A stretch of DNA of 64,000 nt from DASTPP01 sp035762175 (GCA_035762175.1 DASTPP010000058.1:11910-75909), one strand, 5' to 3'; shown: positions 8,476 through 16,698, counted from the stretch's first letter. Numbers and translations: made by a program. The notes: generated from the letters alone by a model not told the origin.

Positions 8476-9233
8476 TCGGACGCGCCTTCGGCGGGGGCGA
8501 CGGCCGCCTCGACGAGGCGCGCGGCGAGCGGGGGCGAGGCGAAGACGTAGTCGGTGCGGTAGTCGATCGCGACCCCGCCGCGGTCGCGCCGCGCCGTGAC
8601 CCACGCGGCGGGCGCCCCGCGGTGGTAGAGCGCGTCGACCCAGCCCTGCGCCTCGAGCTCGTCGATCACCTCGAAGCGCGGCGGGTGGCCGTACTTGTCG
8701 GTGCCGGCGGCGCGCACGCGCTCGGCCAGGTCGGCCGGGTACGGGTCGCGGCGCGAGAGCGAATTGAGGTCGCCGGCGAGCAGGTGCGGCGCGCGCGCGA
8801 ACGCGGCCGGGTCGAGCCGCGAGCGCAGGTAGCGCGCCTCGACGAAGCGCGGCGACTCGCCGTGCGCGTCGAAGTGGGCGCCGAAGGCCACGAGCCCCGA
8901 GGCGAGCCGCGCCTCGACCAGGCAGTGCCCGATGACGTTCGGGTCGTTGTGCGCGCGCCACGACGCGATCGGCACGCGCGAGAAGAGCGCGACGTGAAAG
9001 CGCCGGCCGCTGCCGCGCGGGCGCGCGGGCCCGAGGACCGCATGCCGCTCGCCCTCCGGCAGCCCGAGCGCGGCGGCGACGCGGGCCATGCGCCCGTCGC
9101 CCGCGGCGTCCCAGCCGAGGCACTCTTGGAGCACGAGCAGGTCGGGCCGCGCCCGCGCGACGACCGAGAGCACGGCGTCGAAGCGGCCCTCGGCCCCGAG
9201 CAGGACGTTGAACGTCATGGCCACGAAGCGCAT
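8439..9233 (-). CDS. Endonuclease/exonuclease/phosphatase-fold hydrolase
   Basis: A 264-aa metal-dependent phosphoesterase of the EEP (DNase I-like) superfamily. Motifs in order: TFNVL (metal-site Asn, start of protein), LLVLQECLGW (catalytic Glu), FGAHFDAHG, LLAGDLNSLSRRD (Asp/Asn), IDYRTDYVFAS, and the terminal SDHDAVVA with the catalytic Asp-His pair. All key residues are present. Members cleave nucleic acids, sphingolipids or phosphoinositides; nothing here singles out a substrate, and no signal peptide is evident, so it should be cytoplasmic. It converges on the P450 gene with a 37-bp overlap. Confidence 0.9.
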   Translation of the reverse strand: MRFVAMTFNVLLGAEGRFDAVLSVVARARPDLLVLQECLGWDAAGDGRMARVAAALGLPEGERHAVLGPARPRGSGRRFHVALFSRVPIASWRAHNDPNVIGHCLVEARLASGLVAFGAHFDAHGESPRFVEARYLRSRLDPAAFARAPHLLAGDLNSLSRRDPYPADLAERVRAAGTDKYGHPPRFEVIDELEAQGWVDALYHRGAPAAWVTARRDRGGVAIDYRTDYVFASPPLAARLVEAAVAPAEGASDHDAVVAAFELP

Positions 9234-9404
9234 AGGCCGGTAGCCTAAAAGAGGGCCGGGCCCCGCGCCAGCCCGGCGCCGGGGGGCGACAGGGCGCGCC
9301 AAGCCCCGCCACCCGGGCCGGCCCGCCCCGCGCCGCCGGCCGGGGCCGCCGCGCCCTCGCGCCTTGCCGCGGGCGCGGCGGTCTCCCACCCTGCGCCCAC
9401 GACC

Positions 9405-9890
9405 GTGACGCGCCCCGACCTCGACCTCGACGAGTTCTTGCCCTACCGCCTCTCGGTCGCCGCCAACGCGGTCAGCCGGGCGATCGCACTCTCGTACGAG
9501 CGGCCCTTCGGGCTGAAGGTGCACGAGTGGCGCCTCCTCGCCGTGCTCGCCGAGGGCGGCGAGCTGACGCAGCAGGCGATCGTGGGCCGCACGCAGATGG
9601 ACAAGGTGGCCGTCAGCCGCGCCGCGCGATCGCTCGAGCGGCGCCGGCTCGTGCGCCGCGCGCCGGACGCCGAGGACGGGCGGTCCTTGCGCCTCTCGCT
9701 CACCGCCGAGGGCCGGCGCGTGCACGCCCGCGTCGCCCCCGCCGCGCTCGCGATCGAGGCCGAGGTGCTCGGGGCGCTCGACGGGCGCGAGCTCGAGGCG
9801 CTCAAGGGCATGCTCCGCAAGCTCGAGCGGGCCGCGGCGCGCGCGCTCTCGTGCGCCGAGGGCCCGGCCGAGACGCCGGACGCGCGCTGA
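9405..9890 (+). CDS. MarR-family regulator, probably of the homogentisate genes
   Basis: A 161-aa winged-helix regulator starting at GTG 9405 (MTRPDLDLDEFLPYRLSV). The wHTH core is LKVHEWRLLAVLAEGGELTQQAIVGRTQMDKVAVSRAARSLERRRLVRRAPDAEDGRSLRLSLTAEG, followed by a C-terminal dimerisation helix. It lies 80 bp upstream of hmgA in the same orientation. MarR regulators next to hmgA/fahA are common in proteobacteria and often respond to homogentisate, so local control of tyrosine breakdown is the likely role. An imperfect palindrome lies directly between the two genes. Confidence 0.88.
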   Translation: MTRPDLDLDEFLPYRLSVAANAVSRAIALSYERPFGLKVHEWRLLAVLAEGGELTQQAIVGRTQMDKVAVSRAARSLERRRLVRRAPDAEDGRSLRLSLTAEGRRVHARVAPAALAIEAEVLGALDGRELEALKGMLRKLERAAARALSCAEGPAETPDAR

Positions 9891-9914
9891 CGCCCGGGGG
9901 GCCGGGCCGCCAGT

Positions 9915-9942
9915 TTGCCGATTTAGTTTCACATGTTACTAT
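9915..9942 (+). promoter_or_regulatory. hmgA promoter with an overlapping MarR-type operator
   Basis: TTGCCG (9915-9920), 16 bp, TACTAT (9937-9942) form a reasonable sigma-70 promoter just upstream of hmgA. The spacer and -10 coincide with an 18-bp imperfect palindrome at 9924-9941 of pattern TAGTnnCAnnTGnnACTA, matching at 12 of 18 positions. That is the size expected for a MarR dimer. Confidence 0.55.
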
Positions 9943-9970
9943 CTCGCCATCTCCCGCGCGGAGGGCGGTC

Positions 9971-11287
9971 ATGGCGATGGCGGTCGAAGGGTACATGTCC
10001 GGGTTCGGCAACGAGTTCGCGACCGAGGCGGTCGCGGGCGCGTTGCCCGAGGGCCGCAACTCGCCGCAGCGCGTCGCCTACGGCCTGTACGCCGAGCAGT
10101 ACTCGGGCACGGCCTTCACCGCGCCGCGCCGCGACAACCGCCGAAGCTGGCTCTATCGCATGCGGCCGAGCGCCGCGCACCGGCCCTTCCGGCCGCACCC
10201 GCAGGGCCTCGTGCGCGGCGGGCCCTTCGACGAGGCGCCGGCGCCGCCGAACCGGCTGCGCTGGGGGCCGCTGCCCCGCCCCGACCAGCCGACCGACCTC
10301 GTCGGCGGGCTCGTCACCTTCGGCGGCAACGGCGGGCCCTCGTCCGGCACGGGCGCCGCGGTGCACCTTTACGCGGCCGACCGCTCGATGCGCGACACGG
10401 TCTTCTTCGACGCCGACGGCGAGCTGCTGTTCGTGCCCTGCGCGGGGCGGCTGCGGCTGGTCACCGAGATGGGCGTGCTCGGGCTCGCGCCGGGCGAGGC
10501 GGGGGTGGTGCCGCGGGGCCTGCGCTTTCGGGCCGAGCTGCCCGACGGCGAGGCGTCGGGCTACGTCTGCGAGAACTACGGCGCGCTCTTCCGGCTGCCC
10601 GAGCTCGGGCCGATCGGCTCGAACGGCCTGGCGAACGCGCGCGACTTTCTGACGCCGGTCGCGGCCTTCGAAGACGTCGACCGGCCGACGCGGGTGGTGC
10701 AAAAGTTTCAGGGGCGGCTCTGGGCGACCGAGCTCGACCACTCGCCGCTCGACGTCGTGGCCTGGCACGGCAACCTCGCGCCCTACAAATACGACCTGCG
10801 GCGCTTCAACGCGATCGGCACCGTGAGCTTCGACCACCCCGACCCCTCGATCTTCACCGTGCTCACCTCGCCGAGCGACACGCCGGGCGTCGCGAACTGC
10901 GACTTCGTCCTCTTCCCCCCCCGTTGGATGGTGGCCGAAAACACCTTCCGCCCCCCCTGGTTTCACCGCAACGTGATGAGCGAATACATGGGCCTCGTTT
11001 CCGGCACCTACGACGCGAAAGAGGGGGGCGGCTTCGTGCCGGGCGGCGGCTCGCTGCACAACTGCATGAGCGGCCACGGCCCCGACCGGGTGGCCTACGA
11101 GCGCGCCGTCTCGGCCGAGCTCGCGCCCGAGAAGCTCGACGACACGCTCGCCTTCATGTTCGAGACGCGCCTGGCGCTGCTCCCGACGCGCTTCGCGCTC
11201 GAGACCGCGGCGCTCGACCGCGACTACGACGCCTGCTGGTCGGGCTTCGAGAAGGCGCGGCTGCCCGCGCCGCGGGGCGCCCGATGA
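9971..11287 (+). CDS. hmgA: Homogentisate 1,2-dioxygenase
   Basis: Opens the aromatic ring of homogentisate to maleylacetoacetate in the tyrosine/phenylalanine degradation pathway. The 438-aa length is normal. The opening GYMSGFGNEFATEA and PEGRNSPQRVAYGLYAEQYSGTAFTAPR are hallmark sequences. The iron ligands of the family are present as H332 and E338 (WFHRNVMSEYMG) and H369 (HGPD). Starts at 9971 or 9977 both fit. The stop overlaps the fahA start in an ATGA, so translation is coupled. The maleylacetoacetate isomerase that should link the two enzymes is not in this window. Confidence 0.97.
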   Translation: MAMAVEGYMSGFGNEFATEAVAGALPEGRNSPQRVAYGLYAEQYSGTAFTAPRRDNRRSWLYRMRPSAAHRPFRPHPQGLVRGGPFDEAPAPPNRLRWGPLPRPDQPTDLVGGLVTFGGNGGPSSGTGAAVHLYAADRSMRDTVFFDADGELLFVPCAGRLRLVTEMGVLGLAPGEAGVVPRGLRFRAELPDGEASGYVCENYGALFRLPELGPIGSNGLANARDFLTPVAAFEDVDRPTRVVQKFQGRLWATELDHSPLDVVAWHGNLAPYKYDLRRFNAIGTVSFDHPDPSIFTVLTSPSDTPGVANCDFVLFPPRWMVAENTFRPPWFHRNVMSEYMGLVSGTYDAKEGGGFVPGGGSLHNCMSGHGPDRVAYERAVSAELAPEKLDDTLAFMFETRLALLPTRFALETAALDRDYDACWSGFEKARLPAPRGAR

Positions 11288-12297
11288 AGCTCGCGTCGCT
11301 CAAGTCGGGGCGCGACGGCCGCCTCGTCGTCGTCTCGGCCGACCTCGCGTCGTACGCCGACGCGTCCGCCGTCGCGCCCACGCTGCAGCGCGCGCTCGAC
11401 GACTGGGGGCGGGCCGAGCCGGGGCTGCGCGCAATCGCCGCGGCGCTCGCGCGGGGCGAGGCCGAGGCGCGCCCCTTCGACGAGGCCGAGGCCGCGGCGC
11501 CGCTGCCGCGCGCCTACCAGTGGGCCGACGGCTCGGCCTACGTCAACCACGTCGCGCTCGTGCGCAAGGCGCGCCAGGCCGAGATGCCCGAGTCCTTTTG
11601 GACGGACCCGCTCATGTACCAGGGCGGCTCCGACGGCTTCCTCGCGCCGCGCGACCCGATTCCGCTCGCCGACGAGGCCTGGGGCTGCGACCTCGAGGCC
11701 GAGGTGGCGGTCGTCACCGGCGACGTGCCCCAGGGCGCGACCCGCGACGAGGCGCTCGCGGCGGTGCGGCTCGTGGGCCTGGTCAACGACGTGTCGCTGC
11801 GCAACTTGATCCCCGGCGAGCTGGCCAAGGGCTTCGGGTTCTTCCAGTCGAAGCCGGCCTCGGCGCTCTCGCCCGTCTTCGTCACGCCCGACGAGCTCGG
11901 GCCCGCCTGGCGGGGCGGCAAGCTGCACGGGCCCCTGCTCGTCACGCTCAACGGCGAGCCCTTCGGCCGGGCCGACGCCGGGGTCGACATGACCTTCGAC
12001 TTCGGCACCCTCGTCGCCCACGCCGCCAAGACGCGCGATCTCGGCGCCGGCTCCGTCATCGGCTCGGGCACGGTGTCGAACCGCGACGAAGGCGGCGGCC
12101 CGGGCAAGCCCATTCGCCAGGGCGGCCTCGGCTACTCGTGCATCGCCGAGGTGCGCGTCGTCGAGACGCTGCTCGAGGGCGCCCCGAAGACGCCCTTTTT
12201 GCGCCGCGGCGACCGCGTGCGCATCGAGATGCTCGACGCCAACGGCCGCTCGATCTTCGGCGCGATCGACCAGATCGTGGCCGCGCCGCGCCGCTGA
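11284..12297 (+). CDS. fahA: Fumarylacetoacetate hydrolase family protein
   Basis: The last step of tyrosine degradation splits fumarylacetoacetate to fumarate and acetoacetate. The product is 337 aa, nearer the short bacterial FAH forms than the 420-aa eukaryotic enzyme. Family motifs: AYQWADGSAYVNHVALVRKAR, the metal-binding GCDLEAEVAVV, LVGLVNDVSLRNLIP, GFGFFQSKPASALSPVFVTP and GSVIGSGTVSNRDEGG. It starts inside the hmgA stop (ATGA), confirming one operon. Twenty-three base pairs around its stop recur 35 bp downstream. Confidence 0.95.
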   Translation: MKLASLKSGRDGRLVVVSADLASYADASAVAPTLQRALDDWGRAEPGLRAIAAALARGEAEARPFDEAEAAAPLPRAYQWADGSAYVNHVALVRKARQAEMPESFWTDPLMYQGGSDGFLAPRDPIPLADEAWGCDLEAEVAVVTGDVPQGATRDEALAAVRLVGLVNDVSLRNLIPGELAKGFGFFQSKPASALSPVFVTPDELGPAWRGGKLHGPLLVTLNGEPFGRADAGVDMTFDFGTLVAHAAKTRDLGAGSVIGSGTVSNRDEGGGPGKPIRQGGLGYSCIAEVRVVETLLEGAPKTPFLRRGDRVRIEMLDANGRSIFGAIDQIVAAPRR

Positions 12298-12349
12298 GCG
12301 ACTAGCCCGCCGGGACGCCGCCACGTCGCTGAGCGGCCAGCCCGCCGGG
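12292..12349. repeat. Duplicated fahA stop-codon segment
   Basis: A 23-bp segment starting CGCTGAGCG (12292-12314), containing the fahA TGA, recurs at 12327-12349 with two mismatches. The period is 35 bp. It is one of several 3'-end duplications in the window. The rest of the gap to 12493 is GC-rich with nothing recognisable. Confidence 0.75.
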
Positions 12350-12493
12350 GGGGCCGGCCCGGGCCCCCCCCTACCCCGCCGACGAGCCGGCGCCCCCCGG
12401 CGTTTCCCCCGCCGCCCAACGACAGGCGGGCGCCCCCGCGCGGCCGCCCAAGCCTGTAGACGCCGCCCGCCGCGGGCGCCATGCTCGCCGCCG

Positions 12494-12772
12494 ATGGGCG
12501 GTAAGAAGGCGGTGCGGGCCGTCGTGCGCGGGCGGGTGCAGGGCGTGTTCTTCCGCGCGGCGACGCAGCAGAAGGCGCGCGAGCTCGGCGTGGTCGGCTG
12601 GGTCGAGAACCTGCCCGACGGCGGCGTGGCGTTCCACGCCGAGGGCGAGGCGGGCGCGGTCGACGCGCTCGTCGCCTGGGCGCGCCGCGGGCCCCAGCTC
12701 GCCCGCGTCGACGCCCTCGAGCTCGAGGCCGCAGCGGCGGGCGAGTTCGGCGACTTCAGCGTGAGGCGTTGA
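12494..12772 (+). CDS. Acylphosphatase
   Basis: A 92-aa enzyme that hydrolyses the carboxyl-phosphate bond of acyl phosphates. The substrate loop VQGVFFRAATQQKARELGVVGWVENLPDGGV contains both catalytic residues of the family: Arg in GVFFRA and Asn in WVENLPDG. Length and the closing beta strand (GEFGDFSVRR) are typical. It stands alone between fahA and a histidine kinase with no sign of operon linkage. Confidence 0.95.
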   Translation: MGGKKAVRAVVRGRVQGVFFRAATQQKARELGVVGWVENLPDGGVAFHAEGEAGAVDALVAWARRGPQLARVDALELEAAAAGEFGDFSVRR

Positions 12773-13041
12773 GGCCGGCCCGGCGCCCCCGCGCCGCCGG
12801 CTTGCTGCCCCCCGCCCTCTGCCCGCCGGCCGCCGCGTCAAGGGGTCGAGAATGCGTGGCAAAATGCTACGGTGCCTTCCCGACTTCACGGCGCGGGCAC
12901 GGTCGGCTTGACGCCGACCGAACCTGAAGGCCTCTTCCGCCCCGTGTCCGAGCTCGACCTCAGCGCTCCATCACCGTCCGCCCTGACCCCGGGGCCCGCG
13001 GGCCTGCCCGCACCCGGGGCGCCGCGACGCGGGGGCGGGCG

Positions 13042-14220
13042 ATGAGCGAAGGGCCGATACGCTGCCTGCTGGTGAGCGAGCGCGGCGACGTGCTCGGCGC
13101 GCTCGAAGAGGCGGTGCGCGCGCCGGACGTCGAACCGCGCCGGGCGCGCTCGTGCCGCGAGGCGCTGGCGTCGGCCGAGGGCGCCGCGCTCGCCATCGTC
13201 GACGCGCGCGCCCCCGGCGCCGACGGCGCCGGCCTCGCCGAGCTCGCGCGGGGCGAGGGGCGCGCCCTGCCGATCGTCGTGCTGGGCGGGGGCGCCCACG
13301 ACTCGGAGGGCGCGCGGCTCGCCTACGAGGCCGGCGCGGTCGACGTGCTGTTCGGCCCGCCCGACGCGCCGGCCCTGCGGCACAAGGCGCGCTTCTTCTT
13401 CGAGCTCGAGCGGCGGCGGCGGCGCGGGCTCGCCGCCGCCGCCGAGCGGGCGCGCGAGGCCGAGGCGGGGCGCGAGCGCGCCGAGGGCGAGCTGCGCGAG
13501 GCGCGCGACTGGCACGGGACCTTCGTCGCCATCGTCGGCCACGATCTGCGCAGCCCGCTGAACGCGATCCTCGTCGGCGCGCAGCTCGTCGGGCGCTCGC
13601 CCGACGAGAACGCGCGGCGGCTCGCGGGCCACATCGGCGCGAGCGGGCAGCGCCTGAGCGATCTGGTCGACGACCTCTGCGACGTCGCCCGGGCGCGCCA
13701 GGGGTTGGGCTTCGCCGTCGACGTCGAGGAGGCCGACCTCGCCGTGGTGGTCAGCACCGTCGTCGCCGAGCTGAAGGCGGCGCACCCCTCGCGCGCCCTC
13801 GTGCTCGAGTGCCGGGGCGAGCTCGCGGGCCGCTTCGACCGGGGCGCGATCGCCCGCGTCGCCTCGAACCTCATCGGCAACGCGCTGCGACACGGCTCGG
13901 ACGAGGCGCCCGTCGACATCAGGCTCGAGGGGGGCGACGGGGCCCTCTCGCTCGAGGTCGAGAACGCGGGCGCGATCGCCCCCGAGCTCGTGCCCTACCT
14001 CTTCGACCCCTTCCGCGTCGCGCAAGAGACGACGCGCCAGGGCAGCCGCGGGCTGGGGCTGGGGCTCTACATCTCGCGCAAGCTCGTGCAGGCGCACGGC
14101 GGCGAGCTCCGCGTGCTCTCGTACCGGGGCCTCACCCGCGTCATCGCGCTCGTGCCGAAGTGCCCGCCGGCCGAGCCGGGCCCCCCCGCGGCCCGCGCGC
14201 GTTTCGGCCCACGAACGTAA
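13042..14220 (+). CDS. Soluble histidine kinase with an N-terminal degenerate receiver domain
   Basis: A 392-aa cytoplasmic sensor kinase. Residues 1-120 look like a receiver: LAIVDARAPGADGAG keeps the phospho-acceptor Asp position, but the usual Thr/Ser (IVVLGGGA) and Lys (LFGPPDA) positions are lost, so phosphorylation is doubtful. A charged coiled coil follows (about 122-160), then HisKA with GHDLRSPLNAI (H167) and HATPase_c with NLIGNALRHG, LFDPF and GLGLGLYISRKLVQAHGG. No membrane segment is present. No cognate response regulator lies adjacent, which is usual for myxobacterial orphan kinases. Confidence 0.9.
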   Translation: MSEGPIRCLLVSERGDVLGALEEAVRAPDVEPRRARSCREALASAEGAALAIVDARAPGADGAGLAELARGEGRALPIVVLGGGAHDSEGARLAYEAGAVDVLFGPPDAPALRHKARFFFELERRRRRGLAAAAERAREAEAGRERAEGELREARDWHGTFVAIVGHDLRSPLNAILVGAQLVGRSPDENARRLAGHIGASGQRLSDLVDDLCDVARARQGLGFAVDVEEADLAVVVSTVVAELKAAHPSRALVLECRGELAGRFDRGAIARVASNLIGNALRHGSDEAPVDIRLEGGDGALSLEVENAGAIAPELVPYLFDPFRVAQETTRQGSRGLGLGLYISRKLVQAHGGELRVLSYRGLTRVIALVPKCPPAEPGPPAARARFGPRT

Positions 14221-14271
14221 TCGGGGCGCGCCTGCGGCCGGCCCGCGGACGGCGTCGACCGGGTCGGCGCG

Positions 14272-14357
14272 GGCTCCGACTCTACGCGCGCCCGCGCTCA
14301 GGGCGCGGGGCGCAGGCTCCGACTCTACGCGCGCCCGCGCTCAGGGCGCGGGGCGCA
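14272..14357. repeat. Perfect 43-bp tandem duplication of a gene 3' end
   Basis: The segment starting GGCTCCGACTCTACG at 14272-14314 is repeated exactly at 14315-14357. The right copy overlaps the stop (14341-14343) and last codons of the reverse-strand lipoprotein gene. The left copy is an exact duplicate beyond the stop, in the gap to the kinase gene. Confidence 0.9.
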
Positions 14358-14859
14358 GGCTCTCGAGGAGGGGCAGGCACCACTCGGCCGGCGGGGGCGG
14401 CTCGCCCCGCGCGCGGCACCGCACCGAGTACGCGCGGCCCCCGATCGTGAGGTCGCCCGCGAGCCCGGCGCCGGCCCCGCCGCCTTCGCCCCCGCCGCCG
14501 GCCGGGCCCGCGGGCCGGTAGCGCAAGAGCCCGCCGCCCCGCAGATCGCGCAGGCGCGAGCCCTCGCGCGGCCCCCCGCCCCCCGCCCCCGGCGGCGCGA
14601 TCGCGATCGTGCGCGCCCCGCCCTCGAGCTCGATCACCGTGCCGCCCGGCCCGCCGCGCACGCCGGCGCCGGCGGGCACGCGCACGGCGAGGCCGAGGGC
14701 GGGCAGCAAGAGCTCGGCCTCGCCCCCGCCCCCGGCGCCGGCAGCGCCCTCGGACGACGCCCCCCGGCCGCAGGCGGCGGCGCCGAGGGCGAACGCCGCG
14801 AGAGCGCCGAGGCGCCTCGGCCCCGCCTGCCCTTTGCCCCGCGCCCGCGCCGCCTTCAT
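14341..14859 (-). CDS. Putative lipoprotein, unknown function
   Basis: A 172-aa protein starting at ATG 14859 behind a strong ribosome site (GGAGGGAG). The N-terminus MKAARARGKGQAGPRRLGALAAFALGAAACGRG is a lipoprotein signal with lipobox LGAAAC. The mature protein has a Gly/Ala-rich linker, then two short beta-rich sections (ELLLPALGLAVRVPAG, GTVIELEGGARTIAIAPP) and ends with a Cys pair in YSVRCRARGEPPPPAEWCLPLLESLRPAP. It resembles other myxobacterial surface lipoproteins in layout only. The last 17 bp and stop lie inside a perfect 43-bp tandem duplication. Confidence 0.75.
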   Translation of the reverse strand: MKAARARGKGQAGPRRLGALAAFALGAAACGRGASSEGAAGAGGGGEAELLLPALGLAVRVPAGAGVRGGPGGTVIELEGGARTIAIAPPGAGGGGPREGSRLRDLRGGGLLRYRPAGPAGGGGEGGGAGAGLAGDLTIGGRAYSVRCRARGEPPPPAEWCLPLLESLRPAP

Positions 14860-14976
14860 CGCGCTCCCTCCGCCGGCCCTCGCCCGGGCCGGGCCCGGCC
14901 GCTCCAGCGTACGCCACGCCGCCGCCGCGTTCACCCCGCGCCGCCGCGCGGGGGGCTCCGGCGCGCCCGGGCGCGC

Positions 14977-15765
14977 TCATTCGCCTTCGCCTTCGTACCA
15001 GTCGGGCGGGGGCAGGGGCGCGCCGGGCCCGTCGAGCAAGAGCCCGTCGAAGGGCCCGGGCGGGGGCGCGTCTTCGTCCTCCTCGAGGCGCTCGGAGAGG
15101 CCGGCGACGCTGCCGTCCTCGAGGTAGGCCTCCCACTCGGCGGGGTGCTCGCGCGCGAGGAGCGCCTCGAGCGCCGCGACGTCGAGCCGCTCGATGGGCT
15201 TGCCGTCGGTGCTGCTGCGGGGGCGCGCGAAGCGCTCGCGCCGCTCGTAGAGCGTGAGCTCGATCGAGAAGACGTCGGCGACATGCGCGTGGGTGTACTC
15301 GCGGGGCTTGCCGCCCTTGACGATGGACACGCGCTCGAGCTCGTAGACCCACCCGAGCGCGGCGAGGTGCGCCTCGAGCTCGCCCTCGTCGTCGGCGAAG
15401 ACGTGCAGATCGATGTCGCTGCCGCGCCGCACGTGGCCCGTGCTCACCGAGCCGATGAGCCGCGGCTCGAAGGGCAAGAGCTCGCGCATCGCCTCGAGCG
15501 CCACGACGCGCATGGCGAAGAGGCGGCGCCCGCGGCGGTCGCCCTCGGCGAGCTCGGCGAGGTGCAAGAGCGCGTCGCGGATCTCGCCGTTCGAGGGCAA
15601 GTCTTGCGGCCGGAAGCGCAGCCGCCGCCCGCCGACGCGCCCGAGCACGCGCTTGGCCGCGATGCGCTTGGCCGTGAAGTACTGCTTCACCCCCTCCTCG
15701 TACATGACGCGCGCGGCCTCGACCGCGAGCGACGCCCGCAGGCCCCCCGATCGCTCGGCGCTCAC
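14977..15765 (-). CDS. Nucleotidyltransferase-domain protein
   Basis: A 262-aa protein with a DNA polymerase beta-like nucleotidyltransferase core: LIGSVSTGHVRRGSDIDLHVFAD carries the GS(x)nG and SDIDL motifs, with a third acidic strand expected near VADVFSIELTLYERRERF. An N-terminal helical region (MYEEGVKQYFTAKRIAAKRVLG) precedes it and an acidic Pro-rich tail follows (ERLEEDEDAPPPGPFDG). Such enzymes transfer NMP to proteins, antibiotics or RNA; the substrate is unknown. The GTG start at 15765 overlaps the stop of the upstream gene (GTGA), so translation is coupled to the sigma-like gene and, through it, to the HD gene. Confidence 0.85.
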   Translation of the reverse strand: MSAERSGGLRASLAVEAARVMYEEGVKQYFTAKRIAAKRVLGRVGGRRLRFRPQDLPSNGEIRDALLHLAELAEGDRRGRRLFAMRVVALEAMRELLPFEPRLIGSVSTGHVRRGSDIDLHVFADDEGELEAHLAALGWVYELERVSIVKGGKPREYTHAHVADVFSIELTLYERRERFARPRSSTDGKPIERLDVAALEALLAREHPAEWEAYLEDGSVAGLSERLEEDEDAPPPGPFDGLLLDGPGAPLPPPDWYEGEGE

Positions 15766-16223
15766 GGCCGCGACCCCGGCGCCCGCAGCGCCTCGCGCAG
15801 CCTCGGCAGCGCGCCGCCCACCGTCTTGCCCGCGCGCCGGTCGCCGTGCAGCCGCTTCTGCACCACCTGCTGGCTGACGCCGAGCCGCCGCGCGATCTCG
15901 CCCTGCGAGAGCCCCTCGAAGAAGTGCATCTCGACCACCTCGCGCTGCTTGTCGGTCAGCGCCCGCGCGAGCGCCTCGCGCAGCCACTCGCCCGCGCCCG
16001 CCGCCGCCGCGCCCGCCTCGCAGGGCCCCGCGCCCGCCTCGCAAGGCCCCTCGCCCGACGCCGCGCCCGCCTCCCAAGGCGCCTCGCCTTCGCCCGCGGC
16101 CGCCCCGCCCCAGAGCGGAGCGTCGTGCGCGAACGCGTCGAGGTCGGCGCAGAACACGAGCTTCTTCGGCCGAGCGCCCTCGGGGCCCGGCGGCCTAGGT
16201 CCACACCTCCGTTTCGTCGTCAT
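15762..16223 (-). CDS. Sigma-70 region-4-type HTH protein
   Basis: A 153-aa protein whose only recognisable domain is a C-terminal helix-turn-helix, ALTDKQREVVEMHFFEGLSQGEIARRLGVSQQVVQKRLHGDRRAGKTVGGALPRLREAL, very like sigma-70 region 4. There is no region 2, so it cannot be a full sigma factor. Between a basic N-terminus (MTTKRRCGPRPPG) and the HTH sits an Ala/Gly/Glu/Cys repeat linker with two GPCEAGA units. It starts 29 bp inside the 3' end of the HD gene and ends in a GTGA overlap with the nucleotidyltransferase gene, so the three are one operon. It probably regulates this operon or acts as its DNA-binding partner. Confidence 0.8.
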   Translation of the reverse strand: MTTKRRCGPRPPGPEGARPKKLVFCADLDAFAHDAPLWGGAAAGEGEAPWEAGAASGEGPCEAGAGPCEAGAAAAGAGEWLREALARALTDKQREVVEMHFFEGLSQGEIARRLGVSQQVVQKRLHGDRRAGKTVGGALPRLREALRAPGSRP

Positions 16224-16698
16224 GGGGGTACGAGCCGGGGGCCAGGGGGGCGCCCGGGAGCAAGAGTTCGGGTTCGGCGAGCGCGAGGCCGAGCGCCTCT
16301 TCGGGGCCGAGCACCAGCGCGCGCGGATCGCGGCCGGCGACGTCCCAGCGGCGCAACCGCTCGAGGTCGGCGAGCGCGGCCGGGTAGCGCCGCAGCCGGC
16401 GCCGGGTCACGCCCGGGGCGCGCAGGAGGTCGAGGTGGTGGCGCACCAGCCACACGACGCGCCGGCTGACGAGCCCCTCGAGCAGCTCGGCGCCCAGCCG
16501 GTCGTGATCGCGCCCGCCGCCCGCCTTGCCCACGTCGTGAAAGAGCGCCGCGGCCCAGAGGGCGCGGTCGTCGGTCGACCGTCGGGCGTGTTCGAACACC
16601 TGCAGCGAGTGGAAGAGCGCGTCGCCTTCGGGGTGGTACGCCCTATCTTGGGCCACCCCCTCGAGGGCGTAAAGCAGCTCCGAGAGTTCGTCGTCCAT
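16195..16698 (-). CDS. HD-domain phosphohydrolase
   Basis: A 167-aa protein with the complete HD signature: the first His in YHPEGDALFHSLQVFEHAR, then AALFHDVGKAGGGRDHDRLGAE, then WLVRHHLDLLRAPG. This arrangement closely resembles the HD domain attached to bacterial CCA-adding enzymes, which has 2',3'-cyclic phosphodiesterase and phosphatase activity, but here it stands alone. The C-terminus (EEALGLALAEPELLLPGAPLAPGS) is a hydrophobic tail. It is the first gene of a reverse-strand operon with the HTH and nucleotidyltransferase genes. Confidence 0.88.
   Translation of the reverse strand: MDDELSELLYALEGVAQDRAYHPEGDALFHSLQVFEHARRSTDDRALWAAALFHDVGKAGGGRDHDRLGAELLEGLVSRRVVWLVRHHLDLLRAPGVTRRRLRRYPAALADLERLRRWDVAGRDPRALVLGPEEALGLALAEPELLLPGAPLAPGSYPHDDETEVWT

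Noticed and set aside
14977..16698. Classic HEPN/MNT toxin-antitoxin pair
   Set aside because: No HEPN-type RxxxxH protein is present. The partners are an HD enzyme and a sigma-like HTH, and the nucleotidyltransferase is longer than MNT antitoxins.
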